A DNA stretch of 64,000 nucleotides from Eutrigla gurnardus (Eukaryota > Chordata > Actinopteri > Perciformes > Triglidae). The notes beneath the pieces were generated by a model. The model was not told the DNA's origin. It did no database searches and saw only the letters and a list, made by a program, of their open reading frames with translations. Below are positions 32,801 to 47,300 of the stretch, in pieces; position 1 is the first letter of the stretch, and every line of letters begins with the position of its first letter. Made by a program: the position numbers and the translations under genes. The stretch spans positions 2,371,520 to 2,435,519 of the forward strand of contig OY741271.1 of the NCBI GenBank assembly GCA_963514095.1, written 5' to 3'.

Positions 32801-35800
32801 ACCAAGACCTCACAGGCAGGTTTCCACAGTTCCAGGCACATTCAAATGCAATAAATAATCACAACAAACACTATTTAATGCAACTAATTGAATCAACACG
32901 TGAATTTATATCTATATAGATTGTCCCGTCACATCTGACGTCAGATCAAAGGCGGATGGCACGCGTAACGGAAACTCAGCCTGACTGAATTAACACAGCT
33001 GAAACTTGGACCTCTCGGACCAAAACATCTCCCTCTCTCTCTCTCCTGTTTTTCATACCTATCCACTGCTAATAAAATGCGTCTATGCCTGAAAAAATCT
33101 TTAAAAAAAGCCTGTTGTCCGTGTCCGTGTCCGTGGAAACTTTGCCGCGAGCTGGAACCAGAGTTGGGGCTGCAGCTGGTCTGAGCGGCACGCGAGGTCC
33201 CGGTGTCCCGCCGTTCTGATGTTGGACGGGGAATCCGGTGCAGCTGTGGAGCGCAGATAATGAAGACGGTGATGATGATGATGAATGGCCCGGCCGGCTT
33301 GTGCAGGCACCGGGTTCTCGCCACTATTATGTCTACTGCTGTGCGCCCTGACCCTGTTTTGTGATAGACATGCCTAAAATGTGCCTACAATTTCTATAGT
33401 GATATAATATCGGCATTATAAAACTTGCAAAGTCCAGGCGGACACACCCCGCCGGCGTGTCACAGGTGCGCTGCGCGCTGACTGTGCCTGGTCTACAAAA
33501 CTAGGGCCCACAAGATCACCTCTAGTCGAGACGCAGAGCTCACTAGAAATTCCTCCATCCACAACTCCAAGGACAGCAACTTTCCTTCACAGGAACCTGA
33601 AAACAGCAACCTTTCTTCAAGCACTGGTAACAATCTGGGCATAGCTTAGGACAAAAACGGAATGTGATGACATTAATGTTTCCAAGTGATTTTCTGTTTG
33701 ATGTATTGTTGAGTTAAGTGTGTAACTTTAGTTCAGCTGTTAGTGATCTAGAACAGACAGTTTGTGTGCTCACTAATCCAACTTTCCTAACGGCTCTACA
33801 TATATTACAATAACTATATACATGTATAGAAACCTGTTCTCCAAGCAGGGCCACATGGCCTCCCAGAAAGAACACCCCCACTCCACATGGCTGACTGGTC
33901 GACACCCACAGCCGCCATCTTGTAACACACACACACACATACACACGTACAGTATTTAGTTAGATAGGCCACTTAGTGTATGTTTATTTGTTTATTTTTT
34001 TTTGTGACAGACAGGTAACCAGTCTATCACAGGGCTGACATGTAGAGACAGGCAGGTAACCAGTCTATCACAGGGCTGACATGTAGAGACAGACAGGTAA
34101 CCAGTCTATCACAGGGCTGACATGTAGAGACAGGCAGGTAACCAGTCTATCACAGGGCTGACATGTAGAGACAGACAGGTAACCAGTCTATCACAGGGCT
34201 GACATGTAGAGACAGACAGGAAACCAGTCTATCACAGGGCTGACATGTAGAGACAGACAGGTCCACGATGCTGACACAAGGAGAACATGCAAACTCCACA
34301 CAGAAGGAAGCCAACCCAACAATCAAACCCTCGCTGTGAGGCGACAATGCAACCCACTACACCACCGTGCAGCCCCTTTCTGAACATACTGCTGTGTTTA
34401 TTAATGTTGCATAAGAATGAATGATATCAACCTTTTCTCTACAAACAATTTACAATTCCTCATATGCTAATAGTTATTAATTATTGGCATTTGAGTACAA
34501 ACCCCTTTATATTGAGACTGAGTACAGGTTTGGTTATCCTCCCCTGGTTTCAGGGTTGTGTCCCGTTTATATGAATTATATCAATAATCCTATGCATATC
34601 AATAATTGTATTGATATTAATAATTATATATTAATAACTGCTCCTGCTAGTGCACCAGCAGCATCTTACCAGGCAAACCAGTTAAACAGGTTAACCAGCT
34701 AACCAGGCTAAAGCAGCTACAGCCGACAACTGGTGCTCTGACAAAAGTTCTGGTTGAAAGTGCGGAGTTTGTGTTCCTGCCTCCACACCAACAGCTGTTT
34801 GGGTCACGTACGGAGAGGATGTCATAGTGTCCCATTACAGACACGAGACGAGGAGGGGATGACCGCTCCAACACTTTGTTGGTTTTTGCATTAGCGCTGA
34901 TGACACTGTGTGATTATGTGCAATACAAGTCAAACTGACTTTACTGAACAGGATCTGCCATGAAAACACAATGCTGGATGTCAAACGCTTCATCTGACTC
35001 AATGACGATTATTATTATCCAATTGACATGAAATGAATGTCTGAAAAATAAGAGGAAAGGAAGCTGGCACCCCATCACCGAGCCATTAACACAGTGTGTG
35101 ATTCAGCCGGCAGAGTTTCTGTCCGGCTGGTTTCCATGGTTTCACATCCCTCATCCTGTTCACATTTTTTGAGAACACAAAGAAGTCAGAGGTACAAAGG
35201 TCTGCGCTGTGCTTTTGGTTGTTTCCTAAATGTAAGAATATGCACATTTAAATTAAAAAAACAAAACAGTTTCAAGCACGTTTATGGGAATCTGAAAATA
35301 GATAGCAATCAATATGTTTTTGGAAGGCTGATCCAGGTGCTGTCTGATAGCTAATATTCAATCTTCAGTCAAATAATTTTAATACCAGAAGGCTACATAT
35401 CATTATGAATGTTTCTAATGCTTAATGCTGCCAGACTGCAACGACAATGTCCTTACGTTTGTTACGTAACGTGCATAGAAATAACTAGACTAACGTTTGT
35501 TTTCATGCAGGAAGTGAACAGCAGTCTCCTGGCTGAAAGTCCTGTGTTTGGATAGATGGCACCTAATCAGGGTGATACTTTTGGGTTGTTTAGTGGCATT
35601 AATCCCATCAGATTAAGAGAAATATGAGTTTTCTGGCACTTTTATGAATTTGTTTTTACAGATGAAACACCTATACCTTAAAAATGCACATGACAGCGAA
35701 TAATAACTGGCCATGTTTGCAGGTGGAAGCATCCTGTCAACACGGTTTTGTTCTCTTTACACATCCATGATTCACCTCGTCACAGACACTCTTTCTACCA

Positions 35801-36625
35801 AGTCGGCTGACTTCCTCCTTGACCCATCAATCAGCAGGTAGCCCCTCCCCTAAAGCATCCCCTGCTTTCTGGTCTGTTGGACTCTGAATGGACCATAATA
35901 TACTAAATCAGTGATCCTCACTATTTATTCCAGTAGAGCCACACTTACAACACAAAGTACACAGCAGAGCCACCTCGACTTCGAAATACCAAAAGCCATC
36001 TCCAACTAAGCATATCTGCTTACTTATTTGTCATCAACCTACAGTATACATGTAATCCAGCTATTATTTGGAGCCCTATGAAATGCCTTTTAATTTTTTA
36101 CAATTTTAGAGCATTTTTTCCTCATCAAATGGTGTCTAATCATGTTGTTGATGAATCAAGGGCCCTAGTAATATTTTACCGTTGATGCTCGCGAGCCGTG
36201 CAATGATTAACACTACTAAATGAACATCATGCTGGACTGAAGACTTGAAGAAGACCATAAACTCATGTTTTCAATGTTTACTGAGATACATCAAGAGAGA
36301 AGTAAGACCATTTTCGCATAGACTTCTATACAATCAGAGAGGAGTTGCCCCCTGGTGGCCAGCAGAGGGAATGCAGCTTTAAGACCTTCAGCTTTGGCTT
36401 CACTGTTCACACGCTGAGGTTGCTGCCTGTGATGTGAACTCCACAGGGAGGAACCAGATTGCTGGGGAGGACGGCGGACATACGCTTCGCTCTGATTGGT
36501 CGCTTCACATCGGTTGACTGTGGTCACATTAATGGCTCAGATAAGGCCGATCATCACGTAGTCCAATCCTGAAAGCATTAATGCCTCTGGAATTTTCTCT
36601 CTCACACACACACGCACACCCACAC

Positions 36626-36723
<98 letters not shown>

Positions 36724-39700
36724 TCTGATCTGGGAACCCATGGATCGCCATTGGCTTTAGGCTTTACCTTTTTCATGTGCCCTGATACTCCCCGTGTGTG
36801 TGTGTGAGGAATGATGGAGACAGGATGTGAGGGTCTGAAACTGACAGGGGCAAAGGTAGGCGCAAAAAAAGAGGGGGGGGGGGGGGGGTTGCAGTCTGAT
36901 AGATGTGATGTCAGCATTGGTTAGTAGGAGTGATCTAATCACACACACATACACACACACACACTCGCGCAGTATCGATTTATGTTTAAAGTAAAGCCTT
37001 GAAAATATCCATGATATTAATTATGTTGGATTATTAGCGGAGTGCAATGAGTCGTGTTTGAAGGAAGAAAACTGATGTGTTTGTTAAACATGACCTCTCG
37101 TCAGATCAGTTTAAATGACCTCTTTACTTAACATACGTAAATATAATAACATGTAGTTCCACAGCTACAACCAGAGTAACCCTCAACAAGCTGCTGCTGC
37201 CACTTTCCTTTAACACAAAGTGTTTTCATTTATCAATTCATTTGGGTGGCTGCCAGTGTGCTGTTTACCTGTCAAGGAAACCCATCACTTCCTGTACAGA
37301 CGTTTCTCATTCAGCAGCTCCAAGGGGAATAAAGCCTCCGTTAACTTTCATTAGCACTTCATTAATATTCATATTACTCCAAACTGTCCATTCTGTCCAT
37401 CAAAATATAGAATTCTATGAGAAAATCACCCTATCTCAAACCTCAAACTGCTAATATTGCCTTTATTTAGAAACATTTGTGTTGAGAAGAATGCTGCTAT
37501 TATTACAGAGCGAGATCCTGGTCTGAGGCCGGGACACTGAGACCTGGTTTCCTGCCTGGATGTGATCTCAGTGTCAGTGAAAAACAGTGAAATCCGCTTG
37601 TTTCAGCCGACAGTTCTCTGGCAGCGAAGAGTGGTGGATCTGGCGAGGGCATGAAAGACGATGGCAGGTAAATGATATTCAAACGTATCATCTCTTCAGA
37701 GAGAAGTGGGTCTAATGAATATTAATATGTGGTAACAACAGTTGCGGCGTGCCAGGCCTGTCAGGTCTGGAGACAGGTTTGGAGTTTGAGGGCAGAGAGC
37801 GTCGGAGCTTTGTCGACATGTTCTCCCTCCATGCTGCATGCAGCTCAGTGGCTGGGCTTGCTTTGATATCTCCCGTTCCCTTTGGTGGGAACTTCACAGC
37901 ACCGAGGCAGCACTCATTAACACACTCTTCACATTGTTTTCCTCCTCTTTCATGCCTACTGAGGACCTGCCACCCCACCTAATCGTCCCATGGGGGAGCC
38001 GGCAACGACGAGGTGAGGGACGTGGCCCTAAGTCCTCTTTAATTAGCATTCACACTAACGTCTGTTAGCAGAGCAGAGTCCATGTAATTGGGAACAAGGC
38101 CACTTGCAAAGGATGTAGCGTTCAGAAGATAATGGCTTTATTCAGCATAATGTTTAAAATAAATTAAAATACAACATCTAGCATCACAGCTGTAAAGTAT
38201 GATTTTAATCCTACCCCTGGGGGGAGATCATGTGTTCAGTTGTACGTAACTGTGAGATCATATGTGTTTATTTGTGTCCCTCGCACTAGATGCCACGGAG
38301 AGGAGGCGGGGCTTCCCTCCACGTAGACCCCAGCCAGGTCTCACAGCGGCTGAAATCACCACTATTGCTACTTTGTACATGTTGAAGTCCCAGATCCACC
38401 AGGAACCTAGACCCTGTCCTCCAGCCAGGGAGGGGAGGGAGATGATCGCGCTGGTCGTGAGGTGGGGGAACAGAGAGTGTCCAAAGAAGAGGAGAGTGAG
38501 GACATAAGCATGGAGGAGGCTTCCTCAGTAGGCATTAAGGAGAATTGTTCTGAGGATGGTAGTGAGGAAAGACCAGTTGAGGAGAGAGCGGAGGGAGTGA
38601 GGGATTTCAGGTTGCGGCGGCTGGTGACAGTTTTAGGCGTAGAGGGGAGGGATGTGGTGGACTTCATGGGGAGGGAGAAAGTCACAAAGTGGTGGTCGGA
38701 CACGGTGAGCGGGGTAACAGATAATGCAGAGATGCCACAGGATATTGTGAAGACAAGGTCAAGTTGGTTCCCGGCCCGGTGAGTTGGTGGAGAGGGGGAG
38801 AGTGTAAGGTCAAATGTGGAGAAGAAGTCAATGAAGTCAGATGAGTGCAGCTTTCCCGGGTGGATGTTGAAGTCACCGAGGACGACGAGTGGTGTGCCAT
38901 CATCAGGGGAGCAGCTTAGGAGGGCATCCATCTCATCTAAAAAGTCACCGAGAGGACCGGGTGGGCGACAGATCACTATGATATTGAGCTTGAAAGGAAG
39001 GGTGACAGAGACGGCGTGGAATTCAAGTGCAGATCGGGGTAGGTGGTCCAGAGGAAGGACCTGGTAGGACCACCTGGGTGAGATGAGGAGGCCAGTTCCT
39101 CCTCCTCGTCCTGTTCGTCTTGGGGAGAGTGAAAACGAGTAGGCAGTTGAAAGAGAAGCTGGAGTGTTTTCTGGGGTGATCCAGGTCTCTGTAAGGGCCA
39201 GGAAGTGGAGAGTCTGCAGGGAGGCATATGCTGAGATAGTGTCCGCCTTCTTGACTGCAGACTGGCAGTCCCATAGCCCCCCTAGTACTTCAAGTTCCTT
39301 ACCGGTGGAGAATGGTGGGTAGTAGCCTCGAGTGATGGGTCTCTGGCGAAATCAATGTCCTGACTGGGATAGGACACATGGCTGCGATGGGAGGTGGTTG
39401 AGATGTTATGCCTACCTGAATGGATTTCCTCGATGGAGTCCCGCAGCTAGACTCCCTTGTCTTTGTACGGCTGTCTTTGTTCGGCTGTCCTGACGCTGCA
39501 GCTGGCGCTGTAGTGACAAGCTCTTAAGTGCTCGGTTTACCTCATGCGCAGACTGAGGCCCCTCCCTCCAATCAAGTTTATTGACTACAGCTGAGCTGGC
39601 TGAAGCTAGGTAATTGCCCACTCAGTAAGATCAGCTTTACAAGAATTTAAACAACAAGCTATCTAGACAAGACTAAATATTACAACTAGCTGTACTCACA

Positions 39701-42700
39701 GAATGCCTAAACCCAAATCTACAATTAGTTTCTGACTTACCAACAAGATACAAAGCAGCTTCCTTCCTTTCTCCAGACAAAAATGTAAAAAAAAAAAAAA
39801 AACACACACACACATAGGAGGGGTTCTCTGATGTGTACAGTAGTTATATGCAGGCGTGTGACTGTGAAATGACAGCTGTTCTCAGATCTGATTTGCAGTA
39901 AACAGGGGCGTGCAGTGTTTATTCTCTGTTTGTTGTTCCATTAGTTGTGACAGACCTCAGATCAGCTGTCTGTCAGGAAGTAACACATACCTGATCTCAC
40001 AAACGGTGAACTCTGCTCATCACCTTCCACCTCATAGTGTATCTGTTTGAACTGAGTGATGAAATCATCCTTGATCACCTTCTCTCCTCTTTCTGATCTG
40101 AGGACGAGTTGGCCCTCTGATGTGGTTTGGCCCTCTCTGCTTGCCATTCCAGAAGCCCTGCCTGATCAGCTGCCAGTTGTTGTCGACCAAGATTCAGTAA
40201 AATCATATCGGATGTGAAGATCCTTTAAGGCAGGAACACACCGGCCCAACCGTTGGACGTCTGAAGCGTTTGGAGAGGCTCGGACGAGGTCGGGAACACA
40301 TATGTTTGGTGTGTACAGCTACGTCGGAAGCTTTCGGAGCCGCGCGGACGTTGTCTGATCAGACTGAGCATACGAAGTCTGAGGAGGTGGGCTGTTGGGC
40401 GTCTGAGCCATTGGATACTCTGATTGGCGGTGTGCTAGCGAATCAGAGTATCCAATGGCGGAGCGGGTTTCTCTGTATTACTCGTTCCCTACTGAGACGA
40501 CGTCTTCGTAAAATAATGAGCCCGAGAGCACACAACGCGAGTGTCACCCTAGCCAGAGTCATCTTTCCAGAAATGCCAAGTATTTAGTCCACAAAGGTCT
40601 TCTCGAGTCGAACGAATACTGAACCAAGACTGTGTGTGCATTGTTTTTATCTGCACTCCGTTCCGTCATTTCCTGTTTTCCTGTTTTGGAGTACTGGCAC
40701 GAGACTAGCGCCACCCGCTGTTAAGGAGGCTTATTGCATCTCGCGCAAGCGCAGAACGTACACGCTGCTGTGGTGTCGGAAGCACGTCGAAGCGGTGTGT
40801 ACAACACAACTTTTCTGCCAAACGGGTCAGACGAGAGGCAACAGAGTGGGCGGAGAGTGGTCGGATAAGGCAGTTGGATGTCTGGGCGGTATGTGGGGGC
40901 CTTTAGTCTCTCATCACCAGACCATGACCATGACCAGAACAGTTGATGTGTGTGAACTCCCCAGCAGCTGATTATGATGGTTGTGTGGCATGAGGATGTT
41001 GTCATGGCAGAAGATCTAGCAGGACTATGTCAGGTCTACGTTGCAACGTGTATAACATGAGAAACAGCAGTTTCGTTGTGTGTTGAATATTCAAAGAAAT
41101 AAATGATGACTGAATAAATGGTAGCGTGATGTTTCTCCCCTCACTCACTCTGCTCTTACCTGCTCCCAGTCTATACTGCGGAAAAATGTGTGTGCCTTGA
41201 TATCTGTGAAGCCCGTCTGGACCTGGCAACCCAGCCGCTCCTTGGGATCCTGTTGGGACCAACACAGCTGGTCAGCAACACAAACAGGAGTAACTGTAAT
41301 GCATGCAATGTGAGATAATTCTTCATAATGCGGATGCAGACAAGTGCAGGCTTCGTGTCAGGTGGGCTCTAGTGTACAGTATGTGGACCCTAATTAAGTC
41401 CAGGGGGTCCAGAGCAGTCCTCTTTTTACATTTCAGATGTTGTTATGCAGTTTCAACGGAATGAAGCAATGTGGACAATTAGTCATAATGCTGGCCACAC
41501 ATGTTTTCACCCCCCCCTCCCAGCTTAACTCAGACTGTGCTCTTTTCATCACTACAATTATGGTGATGACCCACGGACATAAAGTGCATGTGAAAGGCTG
41601 CCTGCTTGTACGGAGCGGCCTTGTGCATCACAGCCACACGATGACATCACACACGTGAAACCTCGTTGCAAAAAACATAACTAAACCAGCACAATCTGTA
41701 GTCATCGTGCAGCCGCGGTGTATTAAAGGGCCACACCACCGTATTCTGTTTCAGGCAATTCTCTTCCATCACTTCATTCAAATGACTTTCCTTTTGTCCA
41801 CGAATTCCATGTAAGCACCCAAACAATGTGTCTATAGTGTTGCTTCTATACTGTCATATCTAAAACCAGCCAGAAAGGTTATATATGGTTATATATAGGC
41901 TCCTCAGTTGGTCTCTGTAGTTTTCAAACGACATGATCTGTGAAGTGGTGTTGTGTTTGGGACTAGTTACTGTACTGTGTGTTGAATATTATACGATATA
42001 ACTACGGGTTTGGTGAAAACCAAATATTTTTTAGAAAAATAAAAATATCATAATACAAAATAATGTGGAAACTGCAGTTTTATTGATGATAACTCACTGC
42101 CAGTCATCAACATTAACATAAAGTCACCAATCAAATAAAAAATCAAACATTTTAGACTGTCTACACGGGTACCATGTCTTTTGCAATGTGGTATGTTATA
42201 GCGTCTGTAATGTCTTTATGTCTGGTGGACACCGACTCATACGGTGTAACGCTACTGAACGCATTGCAATACACTCTTCGTGCAATTTTCGCCAAACACG
42301 ACCTGCACAACACCCCGCTCTGGTTGACATCATCGTCATTAAATCCAAAATACCTCAAAATAATGGAGGATGATTAATGTTTTGGCACCAAATCAGATTC
42401 GGCACCGCCACCGGCCGCATTATCTTCCGCACTCGTCTCACTTTTCTTTCTTTCTTTTTGATTTCCCTGCTGCGTATGTCGTGTGTGTGCGTCTCAGTCT
42501 CCCTCACTCCCGCGGCGGGAGTCCCGCCCTCGTATGTTCGTCATTGGTTGGCTTCAGCTGTCGATCCACAGCAAGCATGAAATAAGGTTTGTGGTTGGCT
42601 GGCCATAGCGGTGCATTCAAGGGCAATCGTAAAAATGAAGTTTATTGTGACTGCCAGAGTTGTAGAGCGCAGGGGTAATCTATATCGTTTATATCGTTGC

Positions 42701-44328
42701 TTTTTCGATATTAATACCTTGAATGTTCATATCTAGATAACGATACGATAACGATATATCGTTCAGCCCTACACTCAACCCAGGCTCCACCCACACTCAA
42801 CCCAGGTCCCACCCACACTCCACCCAGACCCCACCCTAACGCCACCCAGGCCCCACCCATGTCCCATTCAGGCTCCACCCATGCCCCACCATGGCCTAAA
42901 CCGTCCATCTGAATGCGACTGCTGAAACATGCAAAGATAATCACACAGCCTGTTTGATATTTCTCTCCTATCTCCCTGAGAGCTATCGTTAAAGTCTCAC
43001 ACTGAGTGGAATAAAGAGGCCTGATGATCCCACACAGGGGGTTTGATGGAGCAACAGTGTACACAAAGAGAGGGAGCTGATTGGAAGTGGACATCTCTCA
43101 CCTTGTTTAGAAAGCCCTTGAGCACGCTGGCAGCTTTCACCGACAGAGACCTTGGGATGCGAATGGGCTTCTCAAGAATAACTGTTGGCAAAAAGAAAGA
43201 AGGACAGCAGCACAGAGAGAGAGGGAGGGAGGGAGAAGGAAAAGGACAATCGTGAGTAGGGAGGAGGATGATTCACAGTCCAACCTGCCTGTGGGTGACC
43301 ATGTCTGCTGAGTGGGAGTCAAAGGAATGGAGGAGATACAGAGGACACTCTTTTCTCACTTCTGATGGTCCACAAACAGCCTTGAGACTCCCACAGCTCA
43401 ACAATGTCACACTAACAAGAACAAAACTCTTTGAAAAGTAGTTTCTCACAATCTAAATATAATGATTAGTGCTGCCTCACACATTAGTGCTTCACACTGA
43501 GGTGACCAGAGGTTGTTTTTTTTTGCCTCCAATCACGATTAAGAGAAAAACATAAGAATATATATTATTGGTTGTTTTTACTCAGGTGGATAATGTTGTT
43601 TTCTGCAGGCAGCCATACCTTCTTGGTGGAGGTTGTTTAGGGGAGTGTATAACCAGGAAAACAGGAGAACACGAAAGTCCAGAATACAGACTCATTATGG
43701 TTTTTGTAGTAAAGATAATAAAATCTAAAACAGTGACTGAGGCTCGACGTTGCCCTCTAATGTCTGTTTGTGTCAATTTCCAACAAAACCCCCATGCTAG
43801 GTTTAGGAAAAGGTTGGGTTTTGGTTAAATTAAGTCTGGTTACGTAAGGCGTAAGGAGTAATGTTAAATAAAGTAACGTAGGTTCAAATAAGTCAGTGTT
43901 GGCTTTTGGTTTCAAACAGTGCACCAACACTCTTGTGGGTAAAAGTACTGCGTTTTTGGACCTGACCATCCACCCCGACCTCCCTATGCAGACTTTATCA
44001 TTATTTTTCTATGTAAATTGACTTCCTGTTGTTGGGGAACTAGCAGGAGCACATTCAGTTATTGATAGATAATTATTAATATCAATATAATTATTGATAT
44101 TAATAGGATTATTAATATAATTAATTTTAAAAAGTGGGGCACCACCCTGAAATCAGCTTTTAGCTTATGAGTACAGTTGAAGGATTTGTGTATTCTTTGC
44201 AAAGAAGAGGTTGATATCATTCATTCTTATACAACATTAATAACACAGCAGTATGTTCAAAAGGTTTATTTACAATAAACAAATAACCATACACTAAGTC
44301 TAAGTGGCCTATCTATCTAAATACTATA

Positions 44329-44389
<61 letters not shown>

Positions 44390-47300
44390 TAAAGGCGGCG
44401 ATATTCTTCCGGGCCCGGGCGTTCAGAGGTGGAACAGCTGAACAAAGGAAGAGGGAGGCCCCTAGTGGACGCTATCTTACATAGCCGACTTTGAAGGGTC
44501 TGATAACGTAGAGCCGTAGGTGGAGGCCTCCACAAAGCGCGCAGGTGTAACGTGGGGGGGGGGGTTCTTTGTGGGAGGCCGTGTGTAATATATGTAGAGC
44601 CGTTAGGAAAGTTGGATTAGTGAGCATGCTAACTGTCTGTTCTGTCTAGATCACTAACAACTGAACTAAGGTTACACACTTAACTCAACAATACATCAAA
44701 CAAAATCACTTGGAAACATAATGTCATTACATTCAGTTTCTGTCCTAAGCTATGCCCAGATTGTTACCAGTCCTTGAAGAAAGGTTGCTTGTTCCTCTGA
44801 AGAAAGGTTGCTGTCTTCAGGTTCCTGTGAAGGAAAGATGCTGTCCTTGGAGTTGCGGATGGAGGAATTTCTAGTGAGATACCTCTTGACTAGGAAATCT
44901 TGTCTTTGTTGCAGAAGCAGGCTCCAACAGCCAGCTTGTTGGCTGTTTTGAGGGCGCTGCTTGGGGACCTGTGGTTAAAATCCCAGGAGAAAGAGGGAGA
45001 TTGGGAAACCGCTTGTCTGGGCGGAATCCCAGGAGAAAGAGGAGACCTCTGGTTAGGTCAAGGTCGCAGGAGGAAGAGAGATGAGACCTCTGTTCAGGTC
45101 GACATCTCAGTAGAAAGAGAGAGATCCCAACATGGTCTGCTTGGTAGGAAGCAAAACTTTCACTGCAGTTGACCATGGCAATCAGAATGGAATCTGGAGT
45201 TCACAGGCTGCCTGCAGGAAGATGGGGGAGGGGGAACGACCCCCTTTGGAGGTGCGTGGCTGTGTTTTCACACAGAGGATCCTCCAATCTGATGTTTAGG
45301 GTTCAACTCCACTTTTGCTCGTTAAATAATCCGCAAAGTAAGGCACAATGGGCTAAGGGGTTGTATCTAGTCTCTTAATGAGTCACAGGTGTGTTTGAAT
45401 GAGGGTCATCTCCCTTTTAACCTAGGTGTACCTGGAAGCAGCCCAGCATTCCAGTGTTGATTTAGAATTCAATGTCATCTTGAATGAAGCTCTGAAGCTT
45501 CCGACTATTAGGCCCTGCAACTGTATTGATGGGTTTTATATTTGGCTTACTGATCAGGGGGGCACGCTGTTGACTTTGTTGCTGTCCATTGACAGGGGGC
45601 ACTGAATCTGAAAGCTGGCACTGCCAGAGAGATGGTGGGTAATGCACGGAGGAAGCAGCCTTAAAATTGCTGCCATTTAGGGGGAGAATGATCTTGAAAG
45701 TAGCGGAGACCCTGAATGCAGACAGCAAGATGAATGCTGCGACTCAATATTTGATGCTCAGAATTTCCATTGTGAAGCTGCCAATGTAGGCACATCTTAC
45801 TATCTGAATAATGTTCCATTTAAACAGTACTTTGACTTTAGACCAGGTTTCTAATGTGCCAATTGCTTTCTGCTGCCTCAAGAAAGCAATGTGACCAACG
45901 GGTGTTCATTTTCAAACTACTGTTTCCAAGGGCAAGAATGACCATTGAAGGCATTTCCCAATATATTTCAGTTATTAACATTGTACATGTTCAAGCATGA
46001 ACACCACCTTGTGCCCACTGAATCACAGCTGTCTGTCTGGGTTTGCATGTGGAGCAGTCATACCCAAAGCAGGGCCTGGCACGGGGTCTAGCTAGGCGGC
46101 ATATGGCTGGGTGGATCCTATAGTGGAAAGGTTGGTTTCCGTTGGCAGCAATTCATCCAGGAACCTGCTGCTCTACCAGTAAGACGGCCAGGAGGACAGT
46201 ACTGGTGGCAGATGCTAGCCGCGGTGCCATGCAATGCTCCTGACAGTCACAGCAGAGACATGATGTGTAACGCGAGGCTACTGTTGTATGGAGGAATGTA
46301 TGTTCCTGTGTGGGTGGCTGAGGGAGGGGAGGTAAAGGGGTGTGCTATGTAAGGGTACCATATGGCTGGATGAACACAAATGGGATAGATATGATAGAGG
46401 TTTCTATACCCTGGTGTGATCGCAACCAGAAGGCTGTTCTGTTGCTCATGGGTGGATGTGCACCCCCCCGAAATCTCATCTCTACTCTGTACAGACCTGC
46501 ACACCCCTGAAATCTCATCTCTACTCTGTGCAGACCTGTGTTTGATTCCAGTTGGAAGGCAACTTCAAAATACAAAAAGAAAAATCTCTACACGTGTTAA
46601 AAAAAACTTTCTGCTAATGTCACCAACAGTGTTGGGAACGTTACTTTAAAAAAGTAATTAGTTATAGTTACTCACTACTTGTTCCAAAAAGTAACTGAGT
46701 TAGTAACTGAACTATTTGCGTTACTGTAAAAAAAAAAGTTGCTTTATGTCAAAGAATTTGGATTTTTCTGAGCAGTTTTCACAAGTCAGTTGAAATGAGT
46801 AGAACAGACATCTCCACCTTGAAAATGCCAACTTTTCATCGGATTGCTCCGGACTCGCCATCTCTGCTGCTTCTTCGAATTAGGGATGGCCAAAACGAAA
46901 AATATTTTTGACCGACCACCGAGCCTCATTAACCGGTTGAAACTGGTTAACTGATCAGATTAACCGGATTGGGGCGACTGTGGCTCAGTTGGTAGAGCGG
47001 GTTGGCCAATGTTCGGAGGGTCGGCGGTTCGATCCCCACCCTTGTCACTGTGTCATGGTCGTTGTGTCCTTGGGCAAGACACTTCACCCAGCTTGCCTCG
47101 AGTGAATGTGTATGACTGTTGTATGTTTGAGGTGGTGGTCGGAGGGGCCGTAGGCGCAGAATGGCAGCCACGCTTCCGTCAGTCTGCCCCAGGGCAGCTG
47201 TGGCTACTAACATACCGGTAGTTTACCGCCACCGGTATGACTGTGTGTGAATGAATGGAACCTGGAACCATGTCAGAGCGCTTTGAGTGTCTTGAAAAGC

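Larger units (their letters stand above)
31260..34652 (+). repeat. Unnamed composite interspersed repeat, copy A
   Basis: After removing the insertions (31364-32298, 32495-33509 and about 33990-34378), this stretch matches, in inverted orientation, 44036 to about 45250. Shared words include AACTCCAGATTC.ATT..GATTG, CACTAGAAATTCCTCCATCC, GGTAACAATCTGGGCATAGC and GCATAAGAATGAATGATATC. The ends are uncertain; both carry AACCAGCTAACC-like words near 31270 and 34690. The class is unknown. There is no clear coding region. Confidence 0.65.
30190..41159 (-). other. prkcz intron (11 kb), repeat-filled
   Basis: From low to high coordinate: unassigned sequence with an ATT run near 30545-30570; a composite repeat 31260-34652 holding two TIR elements and a LINE tail; unassigned sequence 34653-36600; a CA array; unassigned 36720-38390; an L2 endonuclease fragment 38400-39420; and a Harbinger-like MITE 40228-40902. 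Homopolymer runs occur at 36868-36888 (G) and 39788-39802 (A). No further exons are seen. Confidence 0.8.
41250..43101 (-). other. prkcz intron (1.85 kb) with hAT remnant
   Basis: The first 700 bp have no named feature. The hAT remnant occupies about 41978-42771, followed by the minisatellite 42772-42896. Confidence 0.8.

Noticed and set aside
32417..32919. CG-rich open frames at the left end of the GGGCCC element
   Set aside because: They lie across a transposon terminus and several overlap in different frames; none matches a protein I know.
36529..36917. Cys/Val-rich open frames
   Set aside because: Produced by the CA/GT microsatellite; the same holds for 48566-48973 and 44317-44535.
38462..38782. 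Plus-strand open frame opposite the L2 endonuclease
   Set aside because: It is the complement of the genuine endonuclease-coding fragment and has no domain of its own.
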